From JAEUMD01 sp044222395 (GTDB lineage: Bacteria; Pseudomonadota; Alphaproteobacteria; Rhizobiales; Hyphomicrobiaceae), in NCBI GenBank assembly GCA_044222395.1, contig JBGANK010000015.1:1-64000 (forward strand): DNA of 64,000 bases. The letters run 5' to 3'. The first letter of the stretch is position 1. Each line of letters begins with the position of its first letter. The notes under the pieces were generated by a model. That model did not search any database and had not been told where the DNA came from. It saw nothing but the letters and a program-made list of their open reading frames with translations. Shown here piece after piece: positions 42,627-52,174 of the stretch. A program made the translations under genes and the position numbers.

Positions 42627-44432
42627 TTATTGGATTGCCGCAGCCGGCTGAGCCGCGCCACCGAGCGATGATTTGAGCTGGCCTTCAATCTGCTTGAGCG
42701 CTACATCGACGGCACCACGCGCGGCCACCAGGCGCATGAATTCCGTTGCGGGCGCCTTGGCCTTGTCGGGCAGCTTCTGCGCGAGAGACTGGAAATCGAC
42801 GATTCGGCCCTCCTCGAGCGCGATGCCCATCCGCCCGACCACGGCCTCGACGCTGGTGTCGCCGGCTTCATGCTTGACCTTGCGAACCTTGACCACCGAC
42901 TTGGCTCCCGACAACAGGCGGTCGAGCACGCCCCCCTCGCCAGTATCCTCGGCGGCTGCGATGATGCCATGCGCCAGCGGCTTGAAGCCCGACTGCAGCG
43001 CAGTAAGCGTCGGCACGCCTTCCGCCTTGTATTGTTCGAGTGTCGCTAGATCCACCTTGCCGCCCGCCGACTTCTTCACCTGGGCCAGTTCCTCCGCGAA
43101 TCCGAGTCCGCGATCGATGACGCGCTTCAGGTTCGCCAGCTCCAGCGAAAGCACGATGCGCTCCGCATTGGCCTTGCGGCCCTCTTCCGCCGTCACCACG
43201 CTCGCCACGCTCGATTCGAGTGCCGTGATCTTCGCCATCACCGGAGCGACCGCGTGCGATACGTCGTCGGGCTTGGCCGCCGACTTGAAGCGCGCGTCGA
43301 TGTCGACTTTCATCGCATCAAGCCCGGAGGAAATCTTGCCGGTCTCTTCCTGCACCACATGCAGCGTTTCGCTGAAGCGCTGATTGTCGGCCTTCAGCGC
43401 CTCGATGCGTTGGCCGATCCGCACGGCATCCGTCTTGACGTCGGCGAGTTCGCGATCGATGCGTTGCGTCCCCGAACGGGCCGCCTCGGCCGCCTCGGCT
43501 GCCTTGCCCATACGGGAATCGAGATCCGCACTGACACCCTTGCGCAAGGCATCGATCTGATTGGCGATAGTCGATTCGAGATCCCTGATCTTGCCGGTCA
43601 CCGCCGCAAGCTCCGGCAACGCGCCTGCCGCGCTGCCGCTGTTGCTGGCCTGCGACATGAGCGCCAGCTGCTCCTCGAGCTTGGCGATGCGCGGATCAGG
43701 CACCGCTGCCTGCGACGCGGGCGGCGGCGTTGCCGCTACCTTCTCCTTGAGAACGTCCGCATCCGACCTCAACTGCGAATGATCTTCGCCGAGCTTTGCC
43801 ACGCGCTCCTTGATTTGTTCCAGCTCCGCGACACGCTGGCTCATACCGTCCAGCGCGGCCGTCAGCTTTGCACCGACACCGGCTTGCACTTGCGACTTCG
43901 CTGCGCTCTCCAGCGATGCGAGACGCTGCGAGAGTTGCTCCGTCACCTCGGTGTTGGACGGACGCAACGGTAAGCCAAGTTGCGGCGCAATCGTGTCGGC
44001 ACCGAGCAGCGCAAGGAACCCGCCGATCAATCCGGCAACCGTGTGCGAAACGAACCGGCCAAATCCTCCGCCTGACGTCATCTGCTGCGGCGGTGGCAAG
44101 CTGCCAGCCGATGGAGCAGCCATGTCCTTTGCTGCAGCCACGTCCAGCGGATCCTTCGCGCCCGCATCGATCTTTACTGAATCTTTCGCTGCGGTCTGGG
44201 CAGCGGCAGCGGTTTGACCCGTCGCGGACTGACCGGCAGCAGCGCTCGCCCCAGTCTTCGCTTCGGCGCTGGCCGTCGATGTCGATTGACCAGCCGCTGC
44301 CTTGGCCGCCGCCGCCCGCTGTTCGGGCGTCTTGATCTCGACTGCCTTCAGGTCAAGCGTTGCGTGGGGCCGCTTCGGCTCACCTTGGCGCAACGGATCC
44401 TTCTTCTGATCATCGCGATTGTCGTTGGACAT
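42627..44432 (-). CDS. mitofilin/Mic60-like inner membrane protein
   Basis: A 601-residue protein. About 105 cytosolic low-complexity residues (Ala/Thr/Lys-rich) are followed by one transmembrane segment near residues 130-150 (FVSHTVAGLIGGFLALLGAD). A long coiled coil comes next (LSQRLASLESAAKSQVQAGV..., VAELEQIKERVAKLGEDHSQ...). The C-terminal mitofilin signature domain is rich in helices (VVGRMGIALEEGRIVDFQSLA...). Alphaproteobacterial Mic60 homologues, encoded beside hemC/hemD, are linked to membrane bending and crista-like intracytoplasmic membranes. Position between hemD and the HemY-like gene matches that conserved locus. Confidence 0.85.
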   Translation of the reverse strand: MSNDNRDDQKKDPLRQGEPKRPHATLDLKAVEIKTPEQRAAAAKAAAGQSTSTASAEAKTGASAAAGQSATGQTAAAAQTAAKDSVKIDAGAKDPLDVAAAKDMAAPSAGSLPPPQQMTSGGGFGRFVSHTVAGLIGGFLALLGADTIAPQLGLPLRPSNTEVTEQLSQRLASLESAAKSQVQAGVGAKLTAALDGMSQRVAELEQIKERVAKLGEDHSQLRSDADVLKEKVAATPPPASQAAVPDPRIAKLEEQLALMSQASNSGSAAGALPELAAVTGKIRDLESTIANQIDALRKGVSADLDSRMGKAAEAAEAARSGTQRIDRELADVKTDAVRIGQRIEALKADNQRFSETLHVVQEETGKISSGLDAMKVDIDARFKSAAKPDDVSHAVAPVMAKITALESSVASVVTAEEGRKANAERIVLSLELANLKRVIDRGLGFAEELAQVKKSAGGKVDLATLEQYKAEGVPTLTALQSGFKPLAHGIIAAAEDTGEGGVLDRLLSGAKSVVKVRKVKHEAGDTSVEAVVGRMGIALEEGRIVDFQSLAQKLPDKAKAPATEFMRLVAARGAVDVALKQIEGQLKSSLGGAAQPAAAIQ

Positions 44433-44529
44433 GGGACTTCGGAACCCTCCACGCTACGCCACCCGAACGAACGATCGTGCAACTCAGCCCAAAGCGTGAG
44501 CATCGTTCGCCATGCTGCTTTGTTTTGGC

Positions 44530-45315
44530 TTATTTCTCCGCAGGCGACATCGGCCCCGATTGTGCAGCCAGTCGGCGGATAAGTGCAACCATTTCTTCGA
44601 TATTCGGCTTTGCGGCGACTTTCACACGGTCGGCCCCGGTGGCCGCCACGATATCGGCTATGCCTTGCGAAAGACAAAGAAATGTCGCGTGACTTGCATC
44701 TGCCGCCAGACCCGCTGCAGCCGCCAGATCGACGAAGGTTTGAGCAGTAAGAGGCGACATCAAGACGATGCCGTCATAGCGACGCCCAGCCAGCGCATCG
44801 ATCACCGTTTGCGGCAAATGGCGGACGGGAGCCGACCGGTAGACCGTGTTCCGGCGAAACGGCAGTCCGGCCTCGGCCAACGGTGGTTCCAGATCGAACG
44901 AGATCTTGTCTCCGCTCAGATGCACGATCGGACCTGGTGCAGCGGAACCCTTCGCGGCTGCCGGCGCGATCTTCTCCAGCCATGCCCTTACGATCAGCGG
45001 CACGAGATCCTTGGCCGTCGCCGGACCGACCGTCACGTCGGTGAACCCCAGCGCCGACGCTGCCGCGCCCGTCCCCTTCCCCACCACCAACAGCGGCCGC
45101 GCCAGCAGCTCTCCCAGACATGGCGAGGTTTCCAAAGCCCGCAGCCCATTGCGGCTTGTGACGACGAGCGCCGACGCGCCCACCAATAGTTCCTCGTCCG
45201 GGGCATCGACAGTGATCTCCAGGAGCGGCGCGACATCGGCGGAGAGCCCCTCGGCTTCGAGCATCGCTCGCATCGCCGAAGCGTCCGGCTCTGGCCTGGT
45301 GATGAGGAGGTGCAT
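44530..45315 (-). CDS. hemD: uroporphyrinogen-III synthase
   Basis: A 261-residue enzyme that cyclises hydroxymethylbilane in tetrapyrrole synthesis. The family is poorly conserved. The start LITRPEPDASAMRAMLEAEG, then ALVVTSRNGLRAL, HLSGDKISFDLEPPLAEAG, and VLMSPLTAQTFVDL are recognisable HemD blocks. Its ATG overlaps the hemC stop (TGATG), which supports identity and translational coupling. Confidence 0.9.
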   Translation of the reverse strand: MHLLITRPEPDASAMRAMLEAEGLSADVAPLLEITVDAPDEELLVGASALVVTSRNGLRALETSPCLGELLARPLLVVGKGTGAAASALGFTDVTVGPATAKDLVPLIVRAWLEKIAPAAAKGSAAPGPIVHLSGDKISFDLEPPLAEAGLPFRRNTVYRSAPVRHLPQTVIDALAGRRYDGIVLMSPLTAQTFVDLAAAAGLAADASHATFLCLSQGIADIVAATGADRVKVAAKPNIEEMVALIRRLAAQSGPMSPAEK

Positions 45316-46292
45316 CAGCCTGTCGTCGAGAAAAAGCCCGGCCCTGCTTTACCAAGCAGCTCTTGCGCCACGGCATCGCCGATCGCCTCCCCGTCCGCCG
45401 CCGCACCGCTTCGCCCCATGGCATGGACGGTTCGCCCATCGGGAGTGAGGATTTCGCCGCGAAAGTGGAGCTGCTGATCGCTGCCCAGTTGCGCAAGACC
45501 ACCAATCGGCGTGCGGCATGAACCTTCGAGGCGCTTCAGAAACGCACGTTCGGCACGCACGCAGGTTCCCGTCGCAGCATGATGCAACGGCGCGATCAGC
45601 GCTGACGTTGCTTGATCGGCTGAGCGGATCTCGATGCCGATCGCCGCTTGTGCAACAGCCGGCAGCATTTCCTCGACCGGCACGGCACGCGTAACACGCT
45701 CCGCCAAGCCGAGCCTGTTCAGTCCCGCACAGGCCAGGAATGTTGCATCAGCCACGCCTTCTTCGAGCTTCCTGAGCCGCGTTTGCACGTTGCCGCGGAA
45801 TCCCACCACCTTGAGATCGGGCCGCAACCGCTGTACCTGTGCCTGCCGCCTCAGCGACGAGGTGCCGACAATGGCACCTGCCGGCATCTCGGCAAGCGAC
45901 GCGTATCGCAAGCTGATGAAGGCATCGCGCACATCCTCGCGTTCCAGCACTGCGCCGAGCTCGAGGCCATCCGGCAGCTCGGTCTGCATGTCCTTCATGG
46001 AATGCACGGCAAGATCGATCTGACGAGCAATCAGCGCGTCCTCGATCTCCTTCGTGAAGAGCCCCTTGCCGCCCACTTCCGCCAGCGGCCGGTCAAGGAT
46101 CTGGTCACCCGTCGTCTTGATGATGACGATCTCGAAGTCGTTCTCGGGACGCCCGTGCGCCGCCATCAACCGCGACCGGACCTCATGGGCCTGGGCCAGC
46201 GCCAATGGCGAACCGCGCGTACCGATGCGAATGGGGGAGGATGCTTGCAAGCTGGAGGCTCCGGATGCTAGGGCGACCTCAGAAAATGGCAT
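45315..46292 (-). CDS. hemC: porphobilinogen deaminase (hydroxymethylbilane synthase)
   Basis: A 325-residue enzyme joining four porphobilinogens. Signatures are RIGTRGSPLALAQAHEVRSRL, HSMKDMQTELPDGLELGAVL, GTSSLRRQAQVQRLRPDL and the dipyrromethane-cofactor cysteine in LEGSCRTPIGGLA. The catalytic Asp is in the SMKDM block. The first ~18 residues precede the domain and may be an extension. It is the first gene of the minus-strand set and divergent from tsaD. Confidence 0.97.
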   Translation of the reverse strand: MPFSEVALASGASSLQASSPIRIGTRGSPLALAQAHEVRSRLMAAHGRPENDFEIVIIKTTGDQILDRPLAEVGGKGLFTKEIEDALIARQIDLAVHSMKDMQTELPDGLELGAVLEREDVRDAFISLRYASLAEMPAGAIVGTSSLRRQAQVQRLRPDLKVVGFRGNVQTRLRKLEEGVADATFLACAGLNRLGLAERVTRAVPVEEMLPAVAQAAIGIEIRSADQATSALIAPLHHAATGTCVRAERAFLKRLEGSCRTPIGGLAQLGSDQQLHFRGEILTPDGRTVHAMGRSGAAADGEAIGDAVAQELLGKAGPGFFSTTG

Positions 46293-46401
46293 CTCACAGG
46301 ATGCCCGCCGCGATCGCGCGCATTAATGCCGCCTCCGGCCGCCGAACGCAAATGGAGCCTGCGCCGAGCCGGACCGGGCCAACAGTTGAAGCCAGGGTCT
46401 T

Positions 46402-47556
46402 ATGACGCCGCCTAGCCCAAGTTCGACGCCACCGGCCCCTCGAGCCTGCAGTGCGCAGCACGCGAAGCCGGGAGAATTCCTGGTGCTGGGCATCGAGACC
46501 AGCTGCGACGAAACCGCTGCCGCAGTCGTTCTCCGCCAGCCCGACGGCCAGGGCCGTATCCTCGCAAACATCGTCAGGTCGCAGTGGGAGAAGCATCGCG
46601 CCTACGGCGGCGTCGTCCCCGAAATCGCCGCCCGCGCCCACGTCGAATGCCTCGACCAGTTGATCCTCGAGGCCATGGCGACGGCTGGCGTCTTCTTCGC
46701 TGACCTCGACGCAGTTGCCGCCACCGCAGGCCCCGGCCTGATTGGCGGCCTGATGGTCGGCCTCGTCACCGGAAAGATGCTGGCGCTCGAGCACGGCAAG
46801 CCGCTCATCGCCGTCAATCACCTGGAGGCCCACGCACTGACCGCAGGTCTCACCGACGGACTTGCCCCCCCCTACCTGCTTCTGCTCGTCTCCGGCGGAC
46901 ACACACAGCTGCTGCTTGTCGAGAATGTCGGCCAATACCGCCGCTTGGGCTCCACCATCGATGATGCACTCGGCGAAGCCTTCGACAAGACGGCCAAGCT
47001 GCTTGGCCTGCCGATGCCGGGCGGCCCTTCGGTTGAGGCCACAGCCGCGCGCGGCGACGCCAAGCGCTTCGCATTACCGCGACCGATGCTGGGCCGCGCC
47101 GAGCCGCATTTCTCATTTGCGGGACTGAAGACCGCCGTCCGTCACGCTGCGCAGGCCATCGCGCCACTTAAGGATCAGGACGTTGCTGATCTCTGCGCCA
47201 GCTTCCAGGCCGCCGTCATCGAAACCGTCGTCGATCGCACCCGCCGCGCCATCCAGCTTGCGGGTGAGGCCGATCCAGAAAGCCGCTGTCGCCATCTGGT
47301 TGTCGCCGGCGGCGTCGCCGCCAATCAAATGCTCCGCCAGGCCCTGGAGAGGCTTGCCGCTGAACTGCGCTTTGAATTCCACGCGCCGCCCCTCGCGTTG
47401 TGTGGTGATAACGCAGCTATGATCGCCTGGGCCGGCGCTGAACGTCTCTTACGCGGCCTTGTTGACGGTCTCGACGCCCCGGTGCGCCCGCGTTGGCCGC
47501 TCGATGCAGCAGCCGTTCCGGCGCTCGGTGCTGGTCTCAAGGGCGCCAAGGCCTGA
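46402..47556 (+). CDS. tsaD: tRNA N6-adenosine threonylcarbamoyltransferase TsaD
   Basis: A 384-residue enzyme for t6A37 modification of ANN-reading tRNAs. Blocks include LVLGIETSCDETAAAVV, VVPEIAARAHVE, the metal-binding HLEAH in AVNHLEAHAL, LLVSGGHTQLLLVENVGQY and FDKTAKLLGLPMPGGPSVE. The late block VVAGGVAANQMLRQAL is also present. About 28 residues precede the domain; an internal start is possible. It is divergent from hemC and followed by gpsA, a common alphaproteobacterial order. Confidence 0.96.
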   Translation: MTPPSPSSTPPAPRACSAQHAKPGEFLVLGIETSCDETAAAVVLRQPDGQGRILANIVRSQWEKHRAYGGVVPEIAARAHVECLDQLILEAMATAGVFFADLDAVAATAGPGLIGGLMVGLVTGKMLALEHGKPLIAVNHLEAHALTAGLTDGLAPPYLLLLVSGGHTQLLLVENVGQYRRLGSTIDDALGEAFDKTAKLLGLPMPGGPSVEATAARGDAKRFALPRPMLGRAEPHFSFAGLKTAVRHAAQAIAPLKDQDVADLCASFQAAVIETVVDRTRRAIQLAGEADPESRCRHLVVAGGVAANQMLRQALERLAAELRFEFHAPPLALCGDNAAMIAWAGAERLLRGLVDGLDAPVRPRWPLDAAAVPALGAGLKGAKA

Positions 47557-47638
47557 GAACCACCGCCTTGCCCCTGCTTGCACTGGCAGTGCTTCGTGCT
47601 AGACACGACAAAAAGCGGAGATCGAGGCAACGGAGCTC

Positions 47639-48634
47639 ATGCAGCTGCAAAGCATTGGCGTGATTGGCGGCGGCGCCTGGGGAACGGCACTCGCGCAGAC
47701 CCTGCGGCTGGCTGGGCGCGATGTCTTGCTCTGGGCTCGCGAGGACGAGGTTGTCACCGACATCAACACGCGGCACGTCAACGCCGCGTTCCTGCCAGGC
47801 ATTCCGCTCGATGCGGCACTGCGCGCAACCACCAGCCTCGCAGACCTGTCCTGCACCGATGCCATTCTCATGGTGGCTCCGGCCCAGCACGTGCGCGCGG
47901 TCGCACGACAATTGAAGCCTCATCTCAAATCCCACCAGCCCATCGTCAATTGTGCCAAGGGCATCGAGCGCGAGACTGGCAAGGTGATGGGCCAGGTGCT
48001 GGCCGAATCGCTACCCGACTCCGTGGTCGCCGCGCTGTCGGGCCCGAGCTTCGCTGCCGACGTCGCCCGCGGCTTGCCGACCGCGCTTACCATCGCCTGC
48101 GATCGCGAGGACATGGGCCGCACCCTCGCCGAAACGCTGGGCTACCGCCACTTCCGCCTCTACTGGTCGCGCGATCGCCTTGGCGTCGAGATCGGCGGCG
48201 CCGTCAAGAACGTGCTCGCGATCGCCGCCGGCATCGTCGCCGGCAAGATGTTGGGCGCAAGCGCCCATGCCGCCCTGGTCGCCCGCGGCTTTGCCGAGCT
48301 GCGCCGCTTTGGCGCCGCCTATGGCGCGGAGCCCGAAACGCTGATGGGATTGTCTGGACTGGGCGACCTGATCCTCACCTGCGGCAGCCCGCAGTCACGC
48401 AACATGAGTCTCGGCCGCGCCCTGGGCGAGGGCCGCACTTTGGATGAAATCCTCGGCGCACGGCGCGCCGTGACGGAAGGTGTGTGGACCGCTGCAGCCG
48501 TGGTCAAGCTGGCCCGCGCCAAGAACATCGAGATGCCGATCGCCGAAGCCGTGCACGCGATCGTCGAAGGCCATGCCCGCGTCGACGACGCCATCGCCGC
48601 GCTTCTCTCCCGCCCCTTCAAGGCCGAGGCCTGA
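47639..48634 (+). CDS. gpsA: NAD(P)H-dependent glycerol-3-phosphate dehydrogenase
   Basis: A 331-residue enzyme that makes sn-glycerol-3-phosphate for phospholipids. The Rossmann motif IGVIGGGAWGTALAQTL, NCAKGIERETGKVMGQVL, ALSGPSFAADVARGLPTAL, the catalytic Lys region VEIGGAVKNVLAIAAGIV, and GLSGLGDLILTCGSPQSRN are present. Full length. It follows tsaD by 82 bases. Confidence 0.97.
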   Translation: MQLQSIGVIGGGAWGTALAQTLRLAGRDVLLWAREDEVVTDINTRHVNAAFLPGIPLDAALRATTSLADLSCTDAILMVAPAQHVRAVARQLKPHLKSHQPIVNCAKGIERETGKVMGQVLAESLPDSVVAALSGPSFAADVARGLPTALTIACDREDMGRTLAETLGYRHFRLYWSRDRLGVEIGGAVKNVLAIAAGIVAGKMLGASAHAALVARGFAELRRFGAAYGAEPETLMGLSGLGDLILTCGSPQSRNMSLGRALGEGRTLDEILGARRAVTEGVWTAAAVVKLARAKNIEMPIAEAVHAIVEGHARVDDAIAALLSRPFKAEA

Positions 48635-48732
48635 GCAGGCAGCTCCAACGCTGATATAAGTGATCCAGCTTGTTGGATGGTCATGTCTGCGCGTGTTAGT
48701 CCTGCTGCAAGAGCAGGAGGCAAGCCAAAACA

Positions 48733-50010
48733 ATGAACCTGGACGACGCGCACCGAATGACGTGGCGCGAGCTACTCCGCCAGCTTGGCGGTACCCGGCT
48801 TCCGCTATGGGCCGTTGTGGTGCTGGTCGCCGGGCTTGTTCTGGCCGGTCGGCTTCCGCTGTCATGGGCAATGATCGTGATGGCCGCAATCGCGGCTTGG
48901 AGCGCGCGTGAGTTGAGGCAAGTCGCGCCATCGGCGAAGGAAGATATCAGGCCGCATGAGAGCGTATCCGGTCTGCCACAAGCCTATTGGAACGAACTTG
49001 CCGGTGCCGTTCCGGATCCGACACTGCTCATCGATCACCGGAAGATTATCCTTGCCGCCAACGCCAGGTCGCGATCGTTAATGGAAGTTGCAGTTGGCCA
49101 GGGCATCGCCCAGCTGCGGTTTCCAGCACTTCTCGAGGCGGCGGAAAGGGCGCTCAACCTGCAGCAAGCCACAAACTTCGACTTGCAGACTTCCGTGCCG
49201 GTCGAGCGTCATTTCGCAGGCACCGCGACGCCATTGCCTGCGTCAGCCCCCGACACACCAGCCCTGCTCATCGTCCTGCGCGACCGCACCGAGGTCGAGC
49301 AGCTGGCCGAGATGCGGGCCGACTTCGTCGCCAACGCCAGCCATGAGCTGCGTACGCCACTCGCCTCGCTGAAGGGCTTCATCGAGACGCTGCAAGGAGC
49401 CGCCAAGGACGATCCAATTGCACGCGAACGGTTTCTCGGCATCATGCAGGAGCAGGCCGGCCGCATGTCGCGGCTGATCGACGACCTGCTGTCGCTGTCT
49501 CGGATCGAGATGAGCGAGCACGTCGTACCGAACGCGGTTGTCGATGTGGCCGAAATCGCCGGAAGCACGGCCACGGCCATGCAGCCGATCGCCGCCGAGA
49601 GCGGGCGACACTTGACGATCAGCTTGTTGGCTCAACCGGCCCTTGTCGTCGGTGATCGGGATCAACTCGCCCAAGTCCTGCAGAACCTGATCCAGAACGC
49701 GATCAAGTACGGGGGCACACACGGAACCGTCGCTGTAACTGTGCGGAGGGCGGGCGAGCGAATTGCAGTGATCGTTGCCGACGACGGCATCGGCATCTCA
49801 GCGGAGCACCTTCCGCGGTTGACCGAGCGCTTCTATCGCGTCAGCGCCAAGGAGAGCCGCGAGCGCGGCGGTACCGGCCTCGGGCTCGCCATCGTCAAAC
49901 ACATCGTCAATCGGCACCGAGGCGAGTTGAAGATCGAATCGGAACTCGGCAAAGGCTCGACGTTCTCGGTTGTGCTGCCGACGGCATCCGCTCCGGATAA
50001 TTTCCAATGA
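48733..50010 (+). CDS. phoR: phosphate regulon sensor histidine kinase PhoR
   Basis: A 425-residue membrane kinase. Two transmembrane segments (LPLWAVVVLVAGLVLAG and LSWAMIVMAAIAAWSA) are followed by a PAS-like region (YWNELAGAVPDPTLLIDHRK...). The phosphoacceptor His is in DFVANASHELRTPLASLKGF near residue 203. The N, G1 and G2 boxes are NLIQNAIKYGG, VADDGIGIS and GGTGLGLAIVKHIV. It heads the pst-pho cluster and should phosphorylate PhoB, whose gene at the far end is interrupted. Confidence 0.94.
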   Translation: MNLDDAHRMTWRELLRQLGGTRLPLWAVVVLVAGLVLAGRLPLSWAMIVMAAIAAWSARELRQVAPSAKEDIRPHESVSGLPQAYWNELAGAVPDPTLLIDHRKIILAANARSRSLMEVAVGQGIAQLRFPALLEAAERALNLQQATNFDLQTSVPVERHFAGTATPLPASAPDTPALLIVLRDRTEVEQLAEMRADFVANASHELRTPLASLKGFIETLQGAAKDDPIARERFLGIMQEQAGRMSRLIDDLLSLSRIEMSEHVVPNAVVDVAEIAGSTATAMQPIAAESGRHLTISLLAQPALVVGDRDQLAQVLQNLIQNAIKYGGTHGTVAVTVRRAGERIAVIVADDGIGISAEHLPRLTERFYRVSAKESRERGGTGLGLAIVKHIVNRHRGELKIESELGKGSTFSVVLPTASAPDNFQ

Positions 50011-50024
50011 TTCAATAGATTGAT

Positions 50025-50042
50025 CTGTCACACACCTGTTGC
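50025..50042 (+). promoter_or_regulatory. PHO box upstream of pstS
   Basis: CTGTCAC ACAC CTGTTGC fits the PHO-box form of two 7-base CTGTCAY units 4 bases apart; the first unit is perfect, the second has two changes. It starts 109 bases before the pstS ATG and 15 bases after phoR. PhoB would bind here. Confidence 0.75.
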
Positions 50043-50133
50043 ATTAGCCCGCTAGAAGGGCAGCGTCGAAGATCGGATCCCAAGACGCAAGGCGCGGTGG
50101 CACGGGGCCACTGCGGACAACAGGAGAAGCCCA

Positions 50134-51135
50134 ATGAGAGCTAAGACTCTTGTCGCCGGCACGCTGTCGCTGGCATCCCTGGCGACCACAGCCGGCACCA
50201 CGCACGCCCAGACCAAGACCATCACGATCGACGGCTCCTCGACCGTGTTCCCCATCATGGAAGCGATCGCCGAGGAATTTCAGAAGGCGACCAGGGGACA
50301 GACCCGCGTCACTGTCGGAATCTCGGGCACCGGCGGCGGCTTCAAGAAGTTCTGTCGCGGCGAGACCGACATCTCGAACGGCTCGCGGCCGATCCTGAAA
50401 GAGGAGATCGAGGCATGCAAGAAGGCCGGCATTGGCTTCTACGAACTGCCCCTGGCGTTCGACGCGCTGACCGTTGTCGTGCACCCTTCCAACAGGCTCG
50501 AATGCATCACGATCGCGGAACTCAAGACCATTTGGGAGCCGTCGGCGCAGGGCAAAGTGAACAGCTGGAAGGATGTGAACCCGGCCTGGGAGGACAAGCC
50601 GCTGAAACTGTTCGGCGCCGGCGCTGACAGCGGCACGTTCGACTATTTCACTGAGGCGACCGTCGGCAAGGCGAAGTCGAGCCGCGGCGACTACACGGCG
50701 AGCGAGGACGACAACGTGCTGGTCAAGGGCGTTGCCGGCGATGCGGGCGCGCTCGGCTACTTCGGCTTCGCCTACTACGCCGGCAACCCCGAAGGCCTCA
50801 AGGCGCTAGCAATCGACTGGGGCAAGGGCCAGGGCTGCGTGAAGCCAACCCTCGAGAACGTTGCGGCAGGCACCTACAATCCTATGTCGCGCCCGCTGTT
50901 CGCCTACGTCTCCGACAAGGCAGCGCAGAAGCCCGAGGTGCAAAGTCTCGTCGAGTTCATCATGACCAAGGGGCCAGCGCTGATCAAGGAGGTCAAGTAT
51001 CTGACGCTGCCGGAGAAGTACTACGGCCCGGCGCTTGAGCGCTTTACCAAGCGCGAAGCCGGCTCGGCCTTCGGCGGGGTACCTGAAGTAGGGGTCACTG
51101 TGGGCGACATCCTCCAGAAAAAGCCAGTGATGTAG
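50134..51135 (+). CDS. pstS: phosphate ABC transporter substrate-binding protein PstS
   Basis: A 333-residue periplasmic phosphate-binding protein. The signal peptide MRAKTLVAGTLSLASLATTA is cleaved near HAQ/TKT. Phosphate-binding blocks are IDGSSTVFPIMEAIAEEFQ, GISGTGGGFKKFCRGETDISNGSRP (in parts) and GAGADSGTFDYFTEA. FSGFAYYAGNPEGLKAL-type sequence occurs near residue 220. This is the long SphX/PstS form common in alphaproteobacteria. A PHO box precedes it. Confidence 0.95.
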   Translation: MRAKTLVAGTLSLASLATTAGTTHAQTKTITIDGSSTVFPIMEAIAEEFQKATRGQTRVTVGISGTGGGFKKFCRGETDISNGSRPILKEEIEACKKAGIGFYELPLAFDALTVVVHPSNRLECITIAELKTIWEPSAQGKVNSWKDVNPAWEDKPLKLFGAGADSGTFDYFTEATVGKAKSSRGDYTASEDDNVLVKGVAGDAGALGYFGFAYYAGNPEGLKALAIDWGKGQGCVKPTLENVAAGTYNPMSRPLFAYVSDKAAQKPEVQSLVEFIMTKGPALIKEVKYLTLPEKYYGPALERFTKREAGSAFGGVPEVGVTVGDILQKKPVM

Positions 51136-51262
51136 GCGCCACGGCCTATTGGACATCGACTCTCGCAATCCGCTCGCTCCCTATTCGCAGGATTGGCCAC
51201 AGACGTGATAGCGCAACTATGCAGCCCGGTCGCATCCCTGCACTACATGTGGAGACAGACGC

Positions 51263-52174
51263 ATGGCGTCACGCTTGACATCACAACAGCGACAGAGGCA
51301 GCGGTTGCGGGAGCGCATCATTATCGGTGCGTTCACCCTTGCAGCCGCCTCCTCCGTTCTCGTGACGATCGGCATCGTGGCGACACTGGTGATCGAATCC
51401 GCCGCCTTCTTCAGGCATGTGTCGCTGCTTGCGTTCCTGACGGACACCGTTTGGACGCCACTGTTTGCAGATCCGCGCTACGGCGTGCTGCCGCTGCTGA
51501 CAGGAACGCTGCTGTCGACGATCGTCGCGCTAACCGTTGCAGCGCCGCTCGGGCTCGCCGTCGCACTCTGGCTGAGTGAGTTCGCGAGCCCCCGCACCCG
51601 CGAAATTGTCAAGCCGACGCTGGAGTTGCTTTCCGGCGTGCCGACCGTCGTCTACGGCTTCTTCGCGCTTCTGTTCGTGACGCCGCTGCTGCAGAAGACA
51701 ATCTTGCCGAGCCTGCCTGGCTTCAACATTCTCTCCGCCGGTATCGTCATCGGCATCATGATCCTACCGTATATCGCATCGCTCGGCGAGGATGCCATGC
51801 GAGCCGTGCCGCAGAACCTGCGTGACGGCTCGCTGGCACTTGGCGCAACGAAGTTCGAGACGGCGGTGGGCGTCGTCTTGCCGGCGGCCTTCTCGGGGCT
51901 GGCTGCAGCCTTCATCCTGGCGCTCTCGCGCGCGGTCGGCGAGACCATGGTGGTCGCCATCGCTGCTGGCCAGCAGCCCAACCTGACGCTCGACCCGCGG
52001 GAGCCCGCGGCGACGATCACGGCCTACATCGTGCAGGTCGCCCTCGGCGATCTGCCGCACGGCTCGATCGGCTATCAGTCGATCTTCGCGGTAGGCATAG
52101 TGCTGTTCCTCATGACGCTCGCCTTCAACATCCTGGCGTTCTGGCTGCGCCGCCGTTTCCGGGAGGCCTATTGA
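51263..52174 (+). CDS. pstC: phosphate ABC transporter permease PstC
   Basis: A 303-residue permease with six hydrophobic segments. The first is FTLAAASSVLVTIGIVATLVI. LLTGTLLSTIVALTVAAPLGLAVALWLSEF and ELLSGVPTVVYGFFALLFVTP (in parts) are family blocks. The coupling loop is AVPQNLRDGSLALGATKFETAVGVVLPAA, followed by SRAVGETMVVAIAAG. Its stop overlaps the pstA start (TGATG). Confidence 0.95.
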   Translation: MASRLTSQQRQRQRLRERIIIGAFTLAAASSVLVTIGIVATLVIESAAFFRHVSLLAFLTDTVWTPLFADPRYGVLPLLTGTLLSTIVALTVAAPLGLAVALWLSEFASPRTREIVKPTLELLSGVPTVVYGFFALLFVTPLLQKTILPSLPGFNILSAGIVIGIMILPYIASLGEDAMRAVPQNLRDGSLALGATKFETAVGVVLPAAFSGLAAAFILALSRAVGETMVVAIAAGQQPNLTLDPREPAATITAYIVQVALGDLPHGSIGYQSIFAVGIVLFLMTLAFNILAFWLRRRFREAY

